Of a stretch of DNA of 64,000 bases, positions 12,281-23,931 are shown one piece after another (within the stretch, counting starts at the first letter, position 1; each line of letters starts with the position of its first letter). The notes under the pieces were generated by a model. It ran no database searches. It was given only the letters and a program-made list of their open reading frames with translations, and was not told the DNA's origin. This DNA is from Coniferiporia sulphurascens (taxonomy: Eukaryota > Basidiomycota > Agaricomycetes > Hymenochaetales > Hymenochaetaceae). The position numbers were made by a program, and so were the translations under genes. The stretch is taken from contig NBBA01000001.1 in NCBI GenBank assembly GCA_002794785.1, positions 4,898,001-4,962,000 of the forward strand. Direction: 5' to 3'.

Positions 12281-13285
12281 GCGGGCCCTTCGTGTATTAG
12301 TGGGGAGACACCTATTTCGGTGCGATGTTAGGCAGCATATACAGTATCTTTGTGAAAAATAGAATACTCGTTGAAGACTCTAATGCTTTTGAGCGTATCC
12401 AGGCTCAGATGTTCGCAGTCACTTCGTGTCTGTCCAGGAAAGCTCTTTTTATGTCCAATAAAGGTTTCGGCTACAGGTTGTTGGATTCCGTTAACAAACC
12501 AAAATTCTTAGCATCTTTACCCCGTCACTAATTGTTACTCGCGCGGTGTAAGCTCGCTTCTACCCGCACCCGCCTACTGGCGGGTCCCGAATTCTTGAGA
12601 ATCCGATGCATTACGATCAGTTCAATGCGCAGGATTGAATCACAGCCAAGGCGCTTTTTCAAATCAACGGAAGGTCCATACATTGACCGATGGACGTGCG
12701 ACTACTGCCCGCGTCCCTGGCCTGGCTCGTTTGTAAACCAAAGTTCATCCTCTCGTCGACTTCCCCAGGGAACCTTGACTTGTGCGGATTTCAAGAGCCT
12801 TCGGATATTTCGGATGTACAGGAGTAGTTAATACTTTATTTTGTAACGAGAAAAAGATACCATTATCTGGATGTCTTAGTACCCGGAAACATAGTTTTAG
12901 CTAAGTACAGCGTGTTCAGTAATTTGCAGCCGAATGTAAATCCCTCAATCTTTTCTAAACCTGCTGCTTGCAGCAAAAGAGGTAAAACAGTGCGTAGGGA
13001 CTCATTGAGTTTGGCCATAATGATACATAGCGGCATAAAAATGGTAGTGCGAGGGGAGTTGGTTTGCAACAAAATATAGAAGATATGCGGAAGCGAAGAG
13101 GGTGACTACAGAATGTCCAAAAATGGATGGAAATGGATGGACAGACGAAGGGGGCAGAGGCAGCAGGGAGTAGCCACAATGAGTAGGGCCCGAATAGCTA
13201 GAGAAAGGAGACCCAATGACGGAAGACAACAAACGAAACGGAAAGAAAACAGGCCAGGCGACAATAAAACGAGAAGTCGAAAAAG
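12281..13285. other. convergent spacer between CCT3 and MAU2
   Basis: About 1 kb between the convergent ends of CCT3 and MAU2. Short open frames exist on both strands but none has splice structure or recognisable motifs. I see only 3' UTR-like sequence. Confidence 0.4.
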
Positions 13286-15789
13286 CTACGAAGCACCGTG
13301 TCTGATTAGAGCTTGTCGCTGCTCGGAGAGCTTGTCGACTGCCGCGGTCAGTTGTGCGTTAATTATCTCTTGTCGTTTAACCTTCTTCTCGTCTCCCTCA
13401 CGTCGGTATATTTCTGTAACACAGAAGCGCCGTCAGATTTCACGATATAATATGATTATCTTCTAACGTACCAAGGAATCGCTCCCCAACCCACAAGCCT
13501 AAGGACGCATTACCAACCGGCACGTCGTTTCCCGAAGTGGCGCCCGATGATTGCCCCTCCTTCGACGGTGGAGGTCTCTGAGGAGCGCCTAGCCCTGCCG
13601 CAAGTTGCCCACAGGTTTCAAGCATTGCGCGGGCGTGCTTTTCTGCCGTGCGCAGATATAGTGCAGACACAAGCGCTAGAATGAGCGCGCGGAGGTGGTT
13701 GTCTTGTGCTTCCGAGGCGCGATCGAGGGCTGCTTTTAAATGTGTCCTGGATTTTAAACATGTTAGCAACTACGTCAAAAACCAACCAGCTATAGTTTGC
13801 GGCACGAACTTTGCTGTTAAAATCTCCGGAGACATGCATGCCTGTAAAATATGTCCGACCGCCTCGAGTGTGCCACCCACATTCTTGCATGCCTCGACGA
13901 CCTCCGATACCTCTGCCTCCCACGCAAGATCCGCGCGGTCGTTTTGTCCACTTGCGATGCGCAATGCAATGTAACTCGCACGTGCGGAAATATTCACAAA
14001 CGTCCCTTTCTGCGAAAGATTTGCGGCAACAGCGTAGCACTGTGCGGCACGCGTCACGTCACCGAGTGCATGCGCGAGATGTGCGTGGTGTAACGTGATG
14101 CGAGCTGCATAGCCTGAGAATAGGCCGTAGGAGCGAGTGTGTGCGATCAGAACACCAAGATTCTATATGGAAATAATTGTTATGAGAAAGTTAGTAGGAC
14201 ATAGAAAACAAAGCTGTACAAACCTCGCTCGCTTCATCAAACTCGCTTCGCATGATGCATACCTTCGATGAATTAATATGGGTACACGCGTTTAGACCAT
14301 AATTTCACTCACTGAAACCAGCTCCGACAAAAGATCGGCTTTAACCTTGACCATCCGTTCATCAACCTCTTCTGCATCGCGAGGCTCAGCCCACGGGTTC
14401 ACTATAAAATGGATAAGAGATGCGTCCCACCAAAGACATTGGTTGCACTCACGTGTAATTTCCTTCTTGACCTCTTTCCCCCAAACATTCAATCCTTCGC
14501 TAGCAAAAAGTTTCCGTTTCGGCTTGCGTCCCACGGCATCGCGCTTCGATACGCTACTGACCAAATAAACGAGATGGTACAGTACACGAGGATGAGTACA
14601 TTTGATTGTGAGCGGAGGGCCGTATGAGAGTGAAATCTAAGGAATAATTAGATTACGAATTTCGCATTACTCAGAATTATCGACGCACGTCGACAGTTCC
14701 GTTGGGAAACAGATTTAAGACGTCAGAGTCGAGAAGTGCATGCAAATGCGTTAAGCGAGGCGAGGAAGCTTTCGACCTGCCCAGATGTGTGTAGTAGACT
14801 ACCCCAACGATAAGCGTGTGGACCGCCATGGCTGCTTCAAAAGGGTTATCAAAAGAGAGGAATTCCTCTTTTTTCTTTCCCTTGTCCGATGACAGGGGTA
14901 AAGAAGCGTCATACGACATGCCCAGCGCTGACTCCGCTAATGCTAACGAGTCACCTACGGATTCCCACATTCCGGCGTCAACAAGTGTGCGCAAGCGCAG
15001 AACGTGAGTCAAAAGTTTTACTGAAGGATCGCCAAGTTGCTCAGACGCAGATAAAATGTCTTGTATGGTGCTGAATGCCAATTTAAGATTTGGTGGCGAG
15101 CCTGAGAGGGCATGCGAGACACCTGTGAGATTTACAGAATAGACTAGCCAAGAGGGCGTGCGGTTCATTTCAAAACTTTTGGATGAAGTAGGCGGAGGGA
15201 AACTGGATGTGAGTCTCTTAAGAAGCATGTAAGAGTATTTCCCGTTTTGCTGCCAGTGAGCGAGACGAGAGTGAAGAAGCGTGAGCGTCTGTTTGTAGAC
15301 AATACGTGAAGGAGATTGTTGGGCGATGAGCAGACCCTTTCCAATGGCATTTTCAACCTTTACCGGGTTTAATTCAGTATTATCAATAGGAAGGATAATA
15401 AGAGGGGTACTTACATCTATCTCGAGCGAACCCGCCCAAGGATAACGATCGTCCCGGGACCATCCAGCTCTAACAATCTTCAGGCCCAACTCCGCGAAAG
15501 CGGTCCACGCCTGGCACTCTGTGTCCGGGGAAAGCGAGCCAAGCGCTAAGCACTTTCGCAGCGCAGCCAGCGACAAAACATAGCTTGTGATCTGAGACCT
15601 GTGATTGGGTGGGACGGCGAGTAGCCCCGGTACAGCGAGAAGTAATTCACTCGGAGGAAGAGGCTCTAAGGCACGTCTCTTCCCCGCGAGCCTTTCCGAC
15701 GGTGATGAGGACCGCCTGCGCTTCCGAGAACGCGCTTCATCCTGAGGCTGGGTTACCGGAGTTACTGGATCTTCAAAATTTGAGCTCAT
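13286..15789 (-). CDS. MAU2: cohesin loading complex subunit MAU2/Scc4-like (TPR protein)
   Basis: The protein matches the cohesin loading factor family (Scc4/MAU2). With Scc2/NIPBL it loads cohesin on chromatin. The start at 15789 gives MSSNFEDPVTPVTQ and a basic nuclear-type lead (RSRKRRRSSS, GKRR). TPR-like helices follow, including ENAIGKGLLIAQQ with YKQTLTLLHSRLAHWQQNGK and LTHVLRLRTLVDAGMWES, a pattern well conserved in fungal MAU2. The middle part contains WEAEVSEVVEACKNVGGTLEAVGHILQA-type helical repeats. The end has NHLRALILALVSALYLRT, ASLGLWVGERFLE and IYRREGDEKKVKRQE before the TAG at 13286. A low-complexity PQRPPPSKEGQSSGATSG linker precedes the last repeats. It is divergent from ATG101 (about 283 bases between start codons). 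Confidence 0.82.
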
Positions 15790-16072
15790 ACTGCCCGAGC
15801 TGGAGAAGGGTCCACAAATAGGTCCTAGTATTGTAGCAAGAGCCGCTGTTCAGCCTTTTTTGAATAGCAGAAGAGATATTGCGAGGTCGTTCAAGCAGTC
15901 GGTCCGTCGATGAGCGTGGCTGCTCTCGGCGCGGTCGGTAACTGCGTGACAGCCTCGGTCACAGCTATAATTACGTGTTTTATTTACCATATGTGGCATC
16001 TTCTCCTCACTTTACTATTAGCTGAGGTCATCGAGCTCGTTGACGCTCACGACCACGACGTTCAAATTCGAG

Positions 16073-16957
16073 ATGGACGGCGTGCAACCCATAATTACTA
16101 TAGACCTAGTAAGTTTCTCTGTTATTAAATCGCTCGCTTGAATCTCAATGCATTATTAGGTTCTAGACAGACTTACGACAAAGGACGTGCTCAAAGCGGT
16201 CCTCCATTCCATACTCTTCCATCGACTATTTGGAACGATCAAACCGCAGACATCAGAAGTTCTTGATGTTACAATGGTACGAATTTCGTATCACAGCCAT
16301 TACCTTACTAATTATCCTTCAGCCGGGTGTCAAAGATGAGCCGACGGAGCGGCTTATCGAGGACAAAGTAGATGCTTTTTGGAAAGGCGTGGAAAGCGGG
16401 GCGAACAAGCGTGGGCAGGTACGACGCTCCCCTCCCCCTGGCTGATGGATTATACCGAATTTCCAATTTTTGGGCTTCGCAGATCACAGTAATCTTTGCC
16501 GAGAAACGCCCGAAGAAGACATGGTTCTCCATGGGCGAGGTGTGTCCATTGTTTTGCTAGTTCTACCTATATCGGTGCTCATTACTTCGTTGACCGTAGG
16601 AGGAGGTCCCTTGGGAAAAATGGTAGCTCACCCTAGCAAACAAGCTGGGGGCGCCGTGGCTTATCGTATACCGTTTTGTTTGCTTAGGGTTATAAATGCG
16701 GAAGTGAGGCAGCCGAAGACCGACGGAGGTGAGTACGTCGAAGTATTTCCCATTTACAACGCGTCTGACGTTCAATAGACCGCCAGAAGTTCAACACGAC
16801 GTTGTCCACGACGCTTTCGACTACATTGCTCACTATTCTGACTCACACGTCCTCTGAACGAGGGCGTGCTGTTGTCCCGCCCATCACAAATTCCGCGGGT
16901 ATATCGCCCTTCCCGTTTCGAATAAGCGTCAAGGTGGCTGGGGCGGAAGTAGGCTAA
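16073..16957 (+). CDS. ATG101: autophagy-related protein 101
   Basis: This is the HORMA-fold subunit that pairs with Atg13 in the Atg1/ULK1 kinase complex, which starts autophagosome formation in fungi lacking the budding-yeast Atg29/31 system. Seven exons give 182 residues: MDGVQPIITIDLVLDRLTTKDV, then LKAVLHSILFHRLFGTIKP, EPTERLIEDKVDAFWK, GQITVIFAEKRPKKTWFSMG, the WF-finger region EEEVPWEKWVINAEV, and a C-terminal half containing HTSSERGRAVVPPITNSAG and FPFRISVKVAGAEVG. Introns are 16109-16159, 16277-16322, 16419-16482, 16540-16599, 16623-16687 and 16729-16778. An apparent tgg-tag stop at 16621 falls inside intron 5, since the junction restores EKWVINAE. All junctions keep frame. Confidence 0.9.
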
Positions 16958-17581
16958 CTATCGAGCATACATGGCACTTGGAGCCTTGGAGCCGAGGGAT
17001 TTCCTGATAGAGCCTCGTGGAGGAGAGTGTCGCGGCGAGCTGCGGACAAATACACGGCCGCCTGTTTCTAGATTCCTCCGTCGGTGGTATCTGTGATACT
17101 TTTATAGGCCACCATAAAGCACCACAGGAACGGGATCCCCACCTGCCAGTCGCACCAATCCAGATGGCATTTTCGAAACAACTTTGTCGACGTGCGGGCT
17201 CCTATATACCCAAATGCACAGCGCTTCGATGCTATTCGTCTAAGGCTGTACCTCGTCCGGCCTATCTATTTCGGGATGAATACATAGTGCATGCCGACTT
17301 TGGTTACGTCGCTATGAAATGGACATCATGTAGGCAGTTATAGAGTTTTAGACAATATCTAGTGTACTTGTTCGCTTAGAATGGCCATGCCTTTAATATT
17401 AATTGTTGATTATTGTGAAACTGGTTCAGGTTCGTTCCCAAATTCGAGGGCTCTGGAGGGGAATTACAGTGATAATGATTACATAAACAGCATACGCTGC
17501 AGCAGCCGTTCAGCACTGCCAAGTGGCGGCTGCGCATATCATTCCTTATATCAAGTTATCAACACTTGTCCACTTCCAAAC
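16958..17581. other. spacer between ATG101 and EI24-like gene
   Basis: This 624-base interval contains the 3' UTR of ATG101 and the promoter of the next gene. It also carries one intronless open frame (17164-17343) described separately. Nothing else is recognised. Confidence 0.4.
17164..17343 (+). CDS. possible 59-residue protein with mitochondrial-like N-terminus
   Basis: An ATG at 17164 opens 59 codons starting MAFSKQLCRRAGSYIPK and running to LRCYSSKAVPRPAYLFRDE. The first 30 residues are rich in Arg, Lys, Ser and Ala with no acidic residue, and RCYSS resembles the end of a mitochondrial presequence. The rest is short and not recognised. It could equally be chance coding in the promoter region of the downstream gene, or the first exon of a longer spliced transcript. 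Confidence 0.2.
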   Translation: MAFSKQLCRRAGSYIPKCTALRCYSSKAVPRPAYLFRDEYIVHADFGYVAMKWTSCRQL

Positions 17582-19009
17582 ATGTCGACAGAATCAAAAA
17601 GCGCCTTGGAAGCCGACCTGGCCATACGCAAGGCGCAAGGCGAGGACACCGTCGACGCGGAGGTACGCTCACGCACACGTCAGGAGCGTCTCGCCTTCCC
17701 GCCCATCTATGTCGTAGTCGGCGCGTACAGACTGCTCACCGACAAAAATCTGTACGGCCCAACATGGCTGAAATGCAAACATGGCTTCTTTAGAGGCGCG
17801 GTTGTCGGTTTGGGCTGGGTGCGTTTGTCTTTCACTTTGGATGCTGCGGCGTGGCGACTCGGGGGCGCGTGTTATTGAGTGATGTTGGTTTACTCGTCTA
17901 CTAGGCGGCTCTATCGTTTAACGTGCAAAGGACTTTCGTTGAGTTCTTTCTGAGAAAGTGCGAATAAAATCCTCCCGCTTCGAGTTATTTCCATGCAAAT
18001 TGACAAACGTTTATGCTTCACAGTTCTCCCAGCGTCACCGGTCTCAGCCATGAATCAGTCTTCGGCTACCAGTTCCCATTCAGTGTTACAACATGTATGT
18101 TTTCCCTTCTACCCCTCTTAACGCGCTCCCCACTTACATCTCTGTCTCGGCAGACGCGACGCTGTTCTTCCTCTCGAACCAGGTCACACACATCCTCAGG
18201 TTCTTCCTCTCCAAGAACATCCGCATCGCGCGCGACCGCGCATGGGAGCAGACCGTGCGCTCGCGCGGCAAGGGTCCCGAGTTCTGGGGCCCATATGTCG
18301 AGGAGTGGGCCGTGCCCCCGCGCGTCGGCGGCTGGAGCTGGGAGCGCTGGGTCGGCGGCTACTTCGGTCGTGTTGTCCTCTTGAGAGGCGAGTATCCCTC
18401 CCTCATGTGTGTTCAGTGAGGAGCTGAGAAGGGGTTTTTGAAGGCATACTTCTCCCCTTGACTTTCTACCCGTTCGTTGGTATCGCGGTCGGCGCGTACC
18501 TAAAGGCCATCAATACGGCAGGGTACCTGCATAGACAGGCGAGCACTCAGTCAATGCTCTGCCCGTGCATCTGTTCTGATCTTGATGCTACGCTACGATA
18601 GTATTTCCAATCGAAGAAGATGACGAAGGACCAGATTACAATCTTCATGGAAGAGCGCAAGTGGCATTACCGAGGTAGGCAGTCTCGTCTCTGCCTCTTC
18701 ACTTGGCTAATATGGCATGTCAGCGTTTGGCTTTGCCGCCGCCCTCTTGGAAAGTATTCCCATCGTCGGCCTTATCTTCACGATTTCTAACCGCGTCGGG
18801 GCTGCTATGTGGGCCCATGGTAAATGTTTGCCCTATCTTCATCCCCCTTCCCCTTGCTAATTTCGCATTTTTATGATGCAGATCTAGAGAAGCGGCAGCA
18901 CGCGGTTGCTACAGGAGAGCTGAAACTGATCGCTGCTACACCGCACGCGGACATTGAACTGAAGCCCATGGCCGGCGGCTGGCAGGACGAGTCACGGAAA
19001 ACCATTTAA
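17582..19009 (+). CDS. EI24/Rrt8-like multi-pass membrane protein
   Basis: Eight exons join in frame to 328 residues. It resembles the fungal EI24 domain/outer-spore-wall Rrt8-LDS family of integral membrane proteins associated with lipid droplets or the ER. Hydrophobic segments lie around YVVVGAYRLL, FFRGAVVGLGW, LLRGILLPLTFYPFVGIAVGA and AFGFAAALLESIPIVGLIF. The conserved stretch LHRQYFQSKKMTKDQI precedes FMEERKWHYRAFGFAAALLE and SNRVGAAMWAHDLEKRQH. Exons are 17582-17818, 17905-17957, 18024-18094, 18154-18387, 18444-18538, 18602-18674, 18724-18819 and 18882-19009. Introns 4 and 5 start with GC (gcgagt at 18388, gcgagc at 18539). No GT donor nearby keeps the frame or the conserved residues. 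Molecular function is not known. Confidence 0.7.
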
Positions 19010-19172
19010 TTAACAGACGAATAGCAAAGGACGATAGGTAACTTATTGTAATAGAAACCAGTGAATGGACTGTGTACAGCTATAGCTTGCAATAACATCA
19101 TATTTACAAAATCAGAGTCTGATAATAGGAGTACGTGCAGGAAAGGGTTGTAATGTTGCAATACAGAACGGG

Positions 19173-22100
19173 TCATGTACGGCTCTTTTTCGAAGCCTTT
19201 GTCAGCGGTGGTGAGTTTGAGCGAGATGCCTTTCCCGACTTTGTGCTCGCACTCGCACTCGGGGCATCCGGCAAAGGACGTTTCCTACGAGGCTGGCTAG
19301 CTTTGGTCTTAGCTTCCTCTTGTTGTTCTTGTTCTGCCTCCTTCTCTATCAGCCCGAGCAGCGTATTGCACCGGCGCTGCAGCTCTTGTGGAGTACGGCT
19401 CTTGAAAAACCAGTCGAAGCGGAACACCGGGAATTCCGTGATGTCTTTCTTAATGCGCTCGTACACATCTTCCGCTTTCAACCCATAGTGGTGCAACCGG
19501 CATAGCAAGTATCGATCCTCCTCCTCGCTGTAGATTTTCCCCTTTGTGGTTGGGTAGTTCAGCTCGAGCTCCTGCATTGGATATTGCACTGCCTGGATTT
19601 TTTTTGACAGCATTTTCCACAAAGAGTTCTGCTTGCTGCGTTTCGCTTCACCCTCAGCAATGCGAGTCGCTATCCGCTCATACTCTAGATAGCGCAAGTC
19701 ACCTCAGTATGGACGTCAGGCAAGATATAAAAGTCACACACCCGACAACGATTCCCATTTTTCCCGGAAAACGTGATAGTATTCAGCTACATCTGCGGCG
19801 GTCTTATCACCAATCTCACCCGCAAGTAGCTCAAAATCCTCCGTCCTTCGAAAACACCATCAGTCCCCCCATTCGTAATGATGTTGATGGTAGACTCACC
19901 AGCCGTGTGTTTCCAGAGCACGAACAAACTGTTGGAAGTCGCGTCTACTCCAGTTTTCGAAACCCTGGCTTATCAGCTCCTCCTTTTCCGCCTGTTCCTC
20001 TTCAGTAAGTGGGACCGCCTCATCGATTTTTTTCTGCTCAGCTTCCCGCTCTGCCTCAAGTTCTTCCGGTGTTGCGGTTGTTCCTTGCGCCTCACGCACT
20101 GTTGCCGGAATATCATGCTCTTTCTGCAATATAATTACGCTCAGGCTCATGGAAATTTTAAGAAAATGAGGTGGTCATACCCTGTAGGCGTTATATTCCC
20201 GTTCTTGTAGGACCTGGAGCCGGTCGGGGAAGAACTGAAATTCTTGCCTGCAAAGAGATTTTTAATAGGAAATCACTAGCTGACTATGGGTATCACTAAC
20301 AGATTAAGCTGCTTTGGCGCGCGAGGAACACGGGGAGTTTTTTCAGTCTTTGAAGGGCCTGCACGCATGGTCTCCTTATAGTACGCGTCCACCGAATAAT
20401 TAAGCTTGCGTTCACGCTTTGACAGCGACAGAAGGCTCATGCCTAAGTTCTGGCGCTGAAAGAATTAAGCGGAAATAAGTCACCAAACGAACCCAATTTG
20501 GAAGACTGAACATACATTTTTGCCCTCTTCACCTTCCCATTGCATCACAGATTCGGATTTGAAGTTGTTTAAGTCATCGAAATTTAGACCCTCATACTTG
20601 CTATTCAACTCGGCCGTCCGTTCCTCGCCACGCTGAATGATAGCATCGATATCATCGTCAACAGTCAGCCTAAAAGAAATATTAATATACTGATAGCGAG
20701 AAGTCACAGAAGCTATGTACCCCTCGTCCGAGTTAATGATTTTTTCCGCTCCGTGAGTTATCATTTCCATTAGCTCGTCTTTGTTTGCAGCTAAAGAGAG
20801 CAGTCTCAGATACCATAAGGACATAGCCATTCCTTACTTACCCTTATTCAGTTGTGTCCGCCCTTGTTGAATAACAAGCTGGTCCAGGCGGAGCTTTTGC
20901 GCAGCACGCTCCAGCATACGCTCCTCGACGCTGTTCTCTGTGATAAAGCGGAACACGTATACTTGCTTCGTCTGACCAATGCGATGCGCGCGATCCATGG
21001 CCTGTAAATCCGCTTGGGGATTCCTTCCCGCCGTGAAAATATCTTCAGTTTATTCCCCCCTCCCTCAAGATTGCGAATAAACGCACCAGTCACTATCATA
21101 GAGAACGACGATATCGGCAGATGTTAGGTTGATGCCCAAGCCACCTGCGCGTGTCGTAAGCAAGAAGATGAACCTCTCGCTACCAGGCTTGTTATATTCG
21201 TCGATTGAAGAAATGCGGTCCTCGTGGGCAGTGCTTCCATCAATGCGGCAGTACTCTATTTGTCAGCGAATCAAGATGAATCAATATACATCATTACGAT
21301 TAGTCCAGGACACGCACTATAGCTTCGGAACAGGCAGTAGTCCTCGAGGATATCCAAAACGCGGCTCATTTGACTGAAGATAAGTACTCGAGAGCCTTTT
21401 TCTTTCATCGATTTGAGTAACTTGTCAAGAATGACCATCTTCCCGGCATTTTCGATGACATGCTCGTCGGTAGTATACGGAGGCCCGGGTTCCTAGAAAG
21501 CGGGATTAAATAGGAGACGCCCAAAATGGTGTTATTAAACTTACGGCGCCGTCGAACAGATACGGGTGGCAGCAGACTGATACACAAACTTATGAGCAAG
21601 GTCACGGAGAACTGGACACAGCATCTACCTTTACGGAGCTTTAGAGAGGACTTTAGGGGACAGCTCGCAAGTGATTCTTTATTTAGCTACTCACCTGCAT
21701 TACAATATTCATCAATCGAGTTTTCCCTTCCTTCTTTCCGGTCAGACCTATCGAGTTTTCGTTAGGTCGCCTTGAAACCTACGGACGAAAGTTTACTCAC
21801 CGTTGACAGCGTCAACATCTTTCGATAACACGGACTTATACCACTTCCGCTGCATTTCCGTTAGACCGACATAGATATTAATTTCCTTCTCTATTCAAAA
21901 ATGGTCAGTATAGGGTTTTTTTTACGAGCAACTGAAAGAACGCACTAGGAAGTAAATTTTTTTCCACGTCTGATTTAACACGTCGCAATAGGAATGGGCG
22001 GAGGATTTTATGCAGCGCTTCAACAACTTTCTTGTTTACCTCATCCGGATCATTCGCCCCAGTGTCATCCTTGTGCAAGAAGCTATCCAGATCGGCGTAA

Positions 22101-23673
22101 TCTGAAAAAATCTCTGGACATATGAAATTAAGCAGCGCGAAGAGTTCCTTGAGATTATTCTGCAGTGGTGTGCCTGTGATGAGGAGACGACCGCGACTCG
22201 TGAACGCGCGGACAATCTGAGAGAGAATAGAGTCGACATTCTTGATGCGGTGTGCCTCATCGATGACGATGTACGCGAACGAAAGCTTTTTGAGTGCGGA
22301 CTTCTCGATCAAACAAATTTCGTACGTTGTTATGCAAACTTCAAAGTCCTGCGGGATGAGTTTACTTTGAATGACTTCCTGGCGCTCTTCCTTCGACCCT
22401 GCGAGCGTTGCAACACGGAAGTCTGGAGCCCACTTTCCGAATTCGCGTGCCCAGTTCTGTAGGGTTGACTTTGGTACGACGACAAGGTGCGGCCCGCCAA
22501 TATCACGGTAATGTTTGAGATAGGCGAGGAATGAAATCGTCTGTAAAGTCTTTCCAAGACCCATCTCGTCCGCCAGAATGCCGTTCAATCCGTTGTGGTG
22601 TAGAGAAACCATCCAGTTTAGCCCCTGGACCTGGTAAGGACGCATTAATCCACTGATGACTACGGTGCGGTCAGCTGCTTGTGTTTATAAGAGGGTCAAA
22701 ATCACTCACAACTTGGTGATTCCTCGAAAACAAAAGGCTGGTCATCTCCATCCACTGCCCGCTCACCGTCCTGTAATAATTCCTCGTCCTCTTCCTTCTC
22801 GGATTTACGACGCCGCGCATTATTGTCGCTACTTCACGTGTAAGCTTGACGGCGCTGAGGCAATTGAGTGCACTTACGGCACTTTCTTCCTACCGCGCCC
22901 TTTTGGCTTGGGCTGGGCATCAAGCATAGCAGCGTACTCCGGATCCCTGGCACGCTATAATGCATTATAGGGATGCCGAAACCCGGATAAAGTAGCGTCG
23001 TACCTTCATGTCTACGAAGTGCTTAAACAAATCTGTCTGACCAAGCAGATACGAATATCGCTTCACCGCGTCGGACATCTACAACTCCTTGAGCATCGGC
23101 ACCAGATTGCAGTCAGAGACACAGGCACACCTTCGCTTTGTCCATTTCGTGACGTTTTTGCGTAAGATAGTTCTCTGCAGCTTTCCACTTTCCTCGTTTC
23201 TTTTCTGCAGGACTTTTATTTCCTTGTCTTGGCGAGTCAAGCTGGTCGTCCTCCTGCGGTATGCGACGCGCTAATTAGGCACACATTCAATGTTCACTGT
23301 TCATTTACACATACCGGCTCAACGTCGTCATCGACTGCTCGCTCTCCGTCAACGTCCATCGCCTCCTCTGTGTATTCGCTTTCTATATCGACGCCCTCGC
23401 TTTGCTGTATGCTTAATATTAGTATTGCGCAACAACACGCGCTGACGGCACACGAACCTGACGCGACACAATGTTGCTAGGTACGACATCACTCAGAATG
23501 TCCTCGTCCATGGCTTGAGGGGTATTTAGGTGCTAGGATAGTCTCAGGAGTAGGATCAACGCGTTACGAAACGGAGACTTACGCTCATATGGCAAGCGTC
23601 GAGCAGTAGTCGACGGGTTCAAGACGAAAAGTTGCCACACAGCGTATTCAGCATAATTGCTGAAATCGGACAT
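19173..23673 (-). CDS. ISWI-family SNF2 chromatin remodeling ATPase
   Basis: This is the motor subunit of an ISWI complex, which slides and spaces nucleosomes. The start at 23673 gives [20 protein letters not shown], then an acidic N-terminal region. The ATPase core begins [12 protein letters not shown] with [12 protein letters not shown] (Walker A), [10 protein letters not shown] (motif II) and [20 protein letters not shown]. The second lobe has [19 protein letters not shown] and the NegC-like [17 protein letters not shown]-terminal to this are HAND-region residues ([24 protein letters not shown]), a SANT domain ([18 protein letters not shown]) and a SLIDE domain ([17 protein letters not shown] to [21 protein letters not shown]). 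It ends in a Lys/Ser-rich tail. At least fifteen introns are present. Whether it is the Isw1 or Isw2 type cannot be told by eye. It is divergent from TEL2 over about 258 bases. Confidence 0.93.
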
Positions 23674-23931
23674 GTATCGTTTTAATTTAACACAGTTTAT
23701 GTGACAAAGTGTAGATTAAAAAGGAAATGGGTATGTCACAGTCGCGACAGCTACGTTATTCCGAAACTCTTCCTCCCTTTTCTGACATCCCCTGGGCCCG
23801 AGAAACAAGTGCTTGGACTGAAAGGCTACCACTAGTACTGGCTGCTAGTTATGCTACAATCCTCAGCAAAATAATTTCTCAAAACTCTTTTTCAAACTAC
23901 TACAGAAGCTTGACCTTCATTTGGTGCAAGA

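Noticed and set aside
16612..16690. Premature stop (tgg tag) in ATG101 after EEEVPWEK
   Set aside because: A 65-nt intron at 16623-16687 joins tg to g and restores the conserved WVINAEVRQPK sequence. The full model sums to 182 codons plus stop.
23727..23931. Upstream start for TEL2 at 23727
   Set aside because: That frame is a separate short one with no TEL2 sequence. The ATG at 23932 opens the conserved first helix region.
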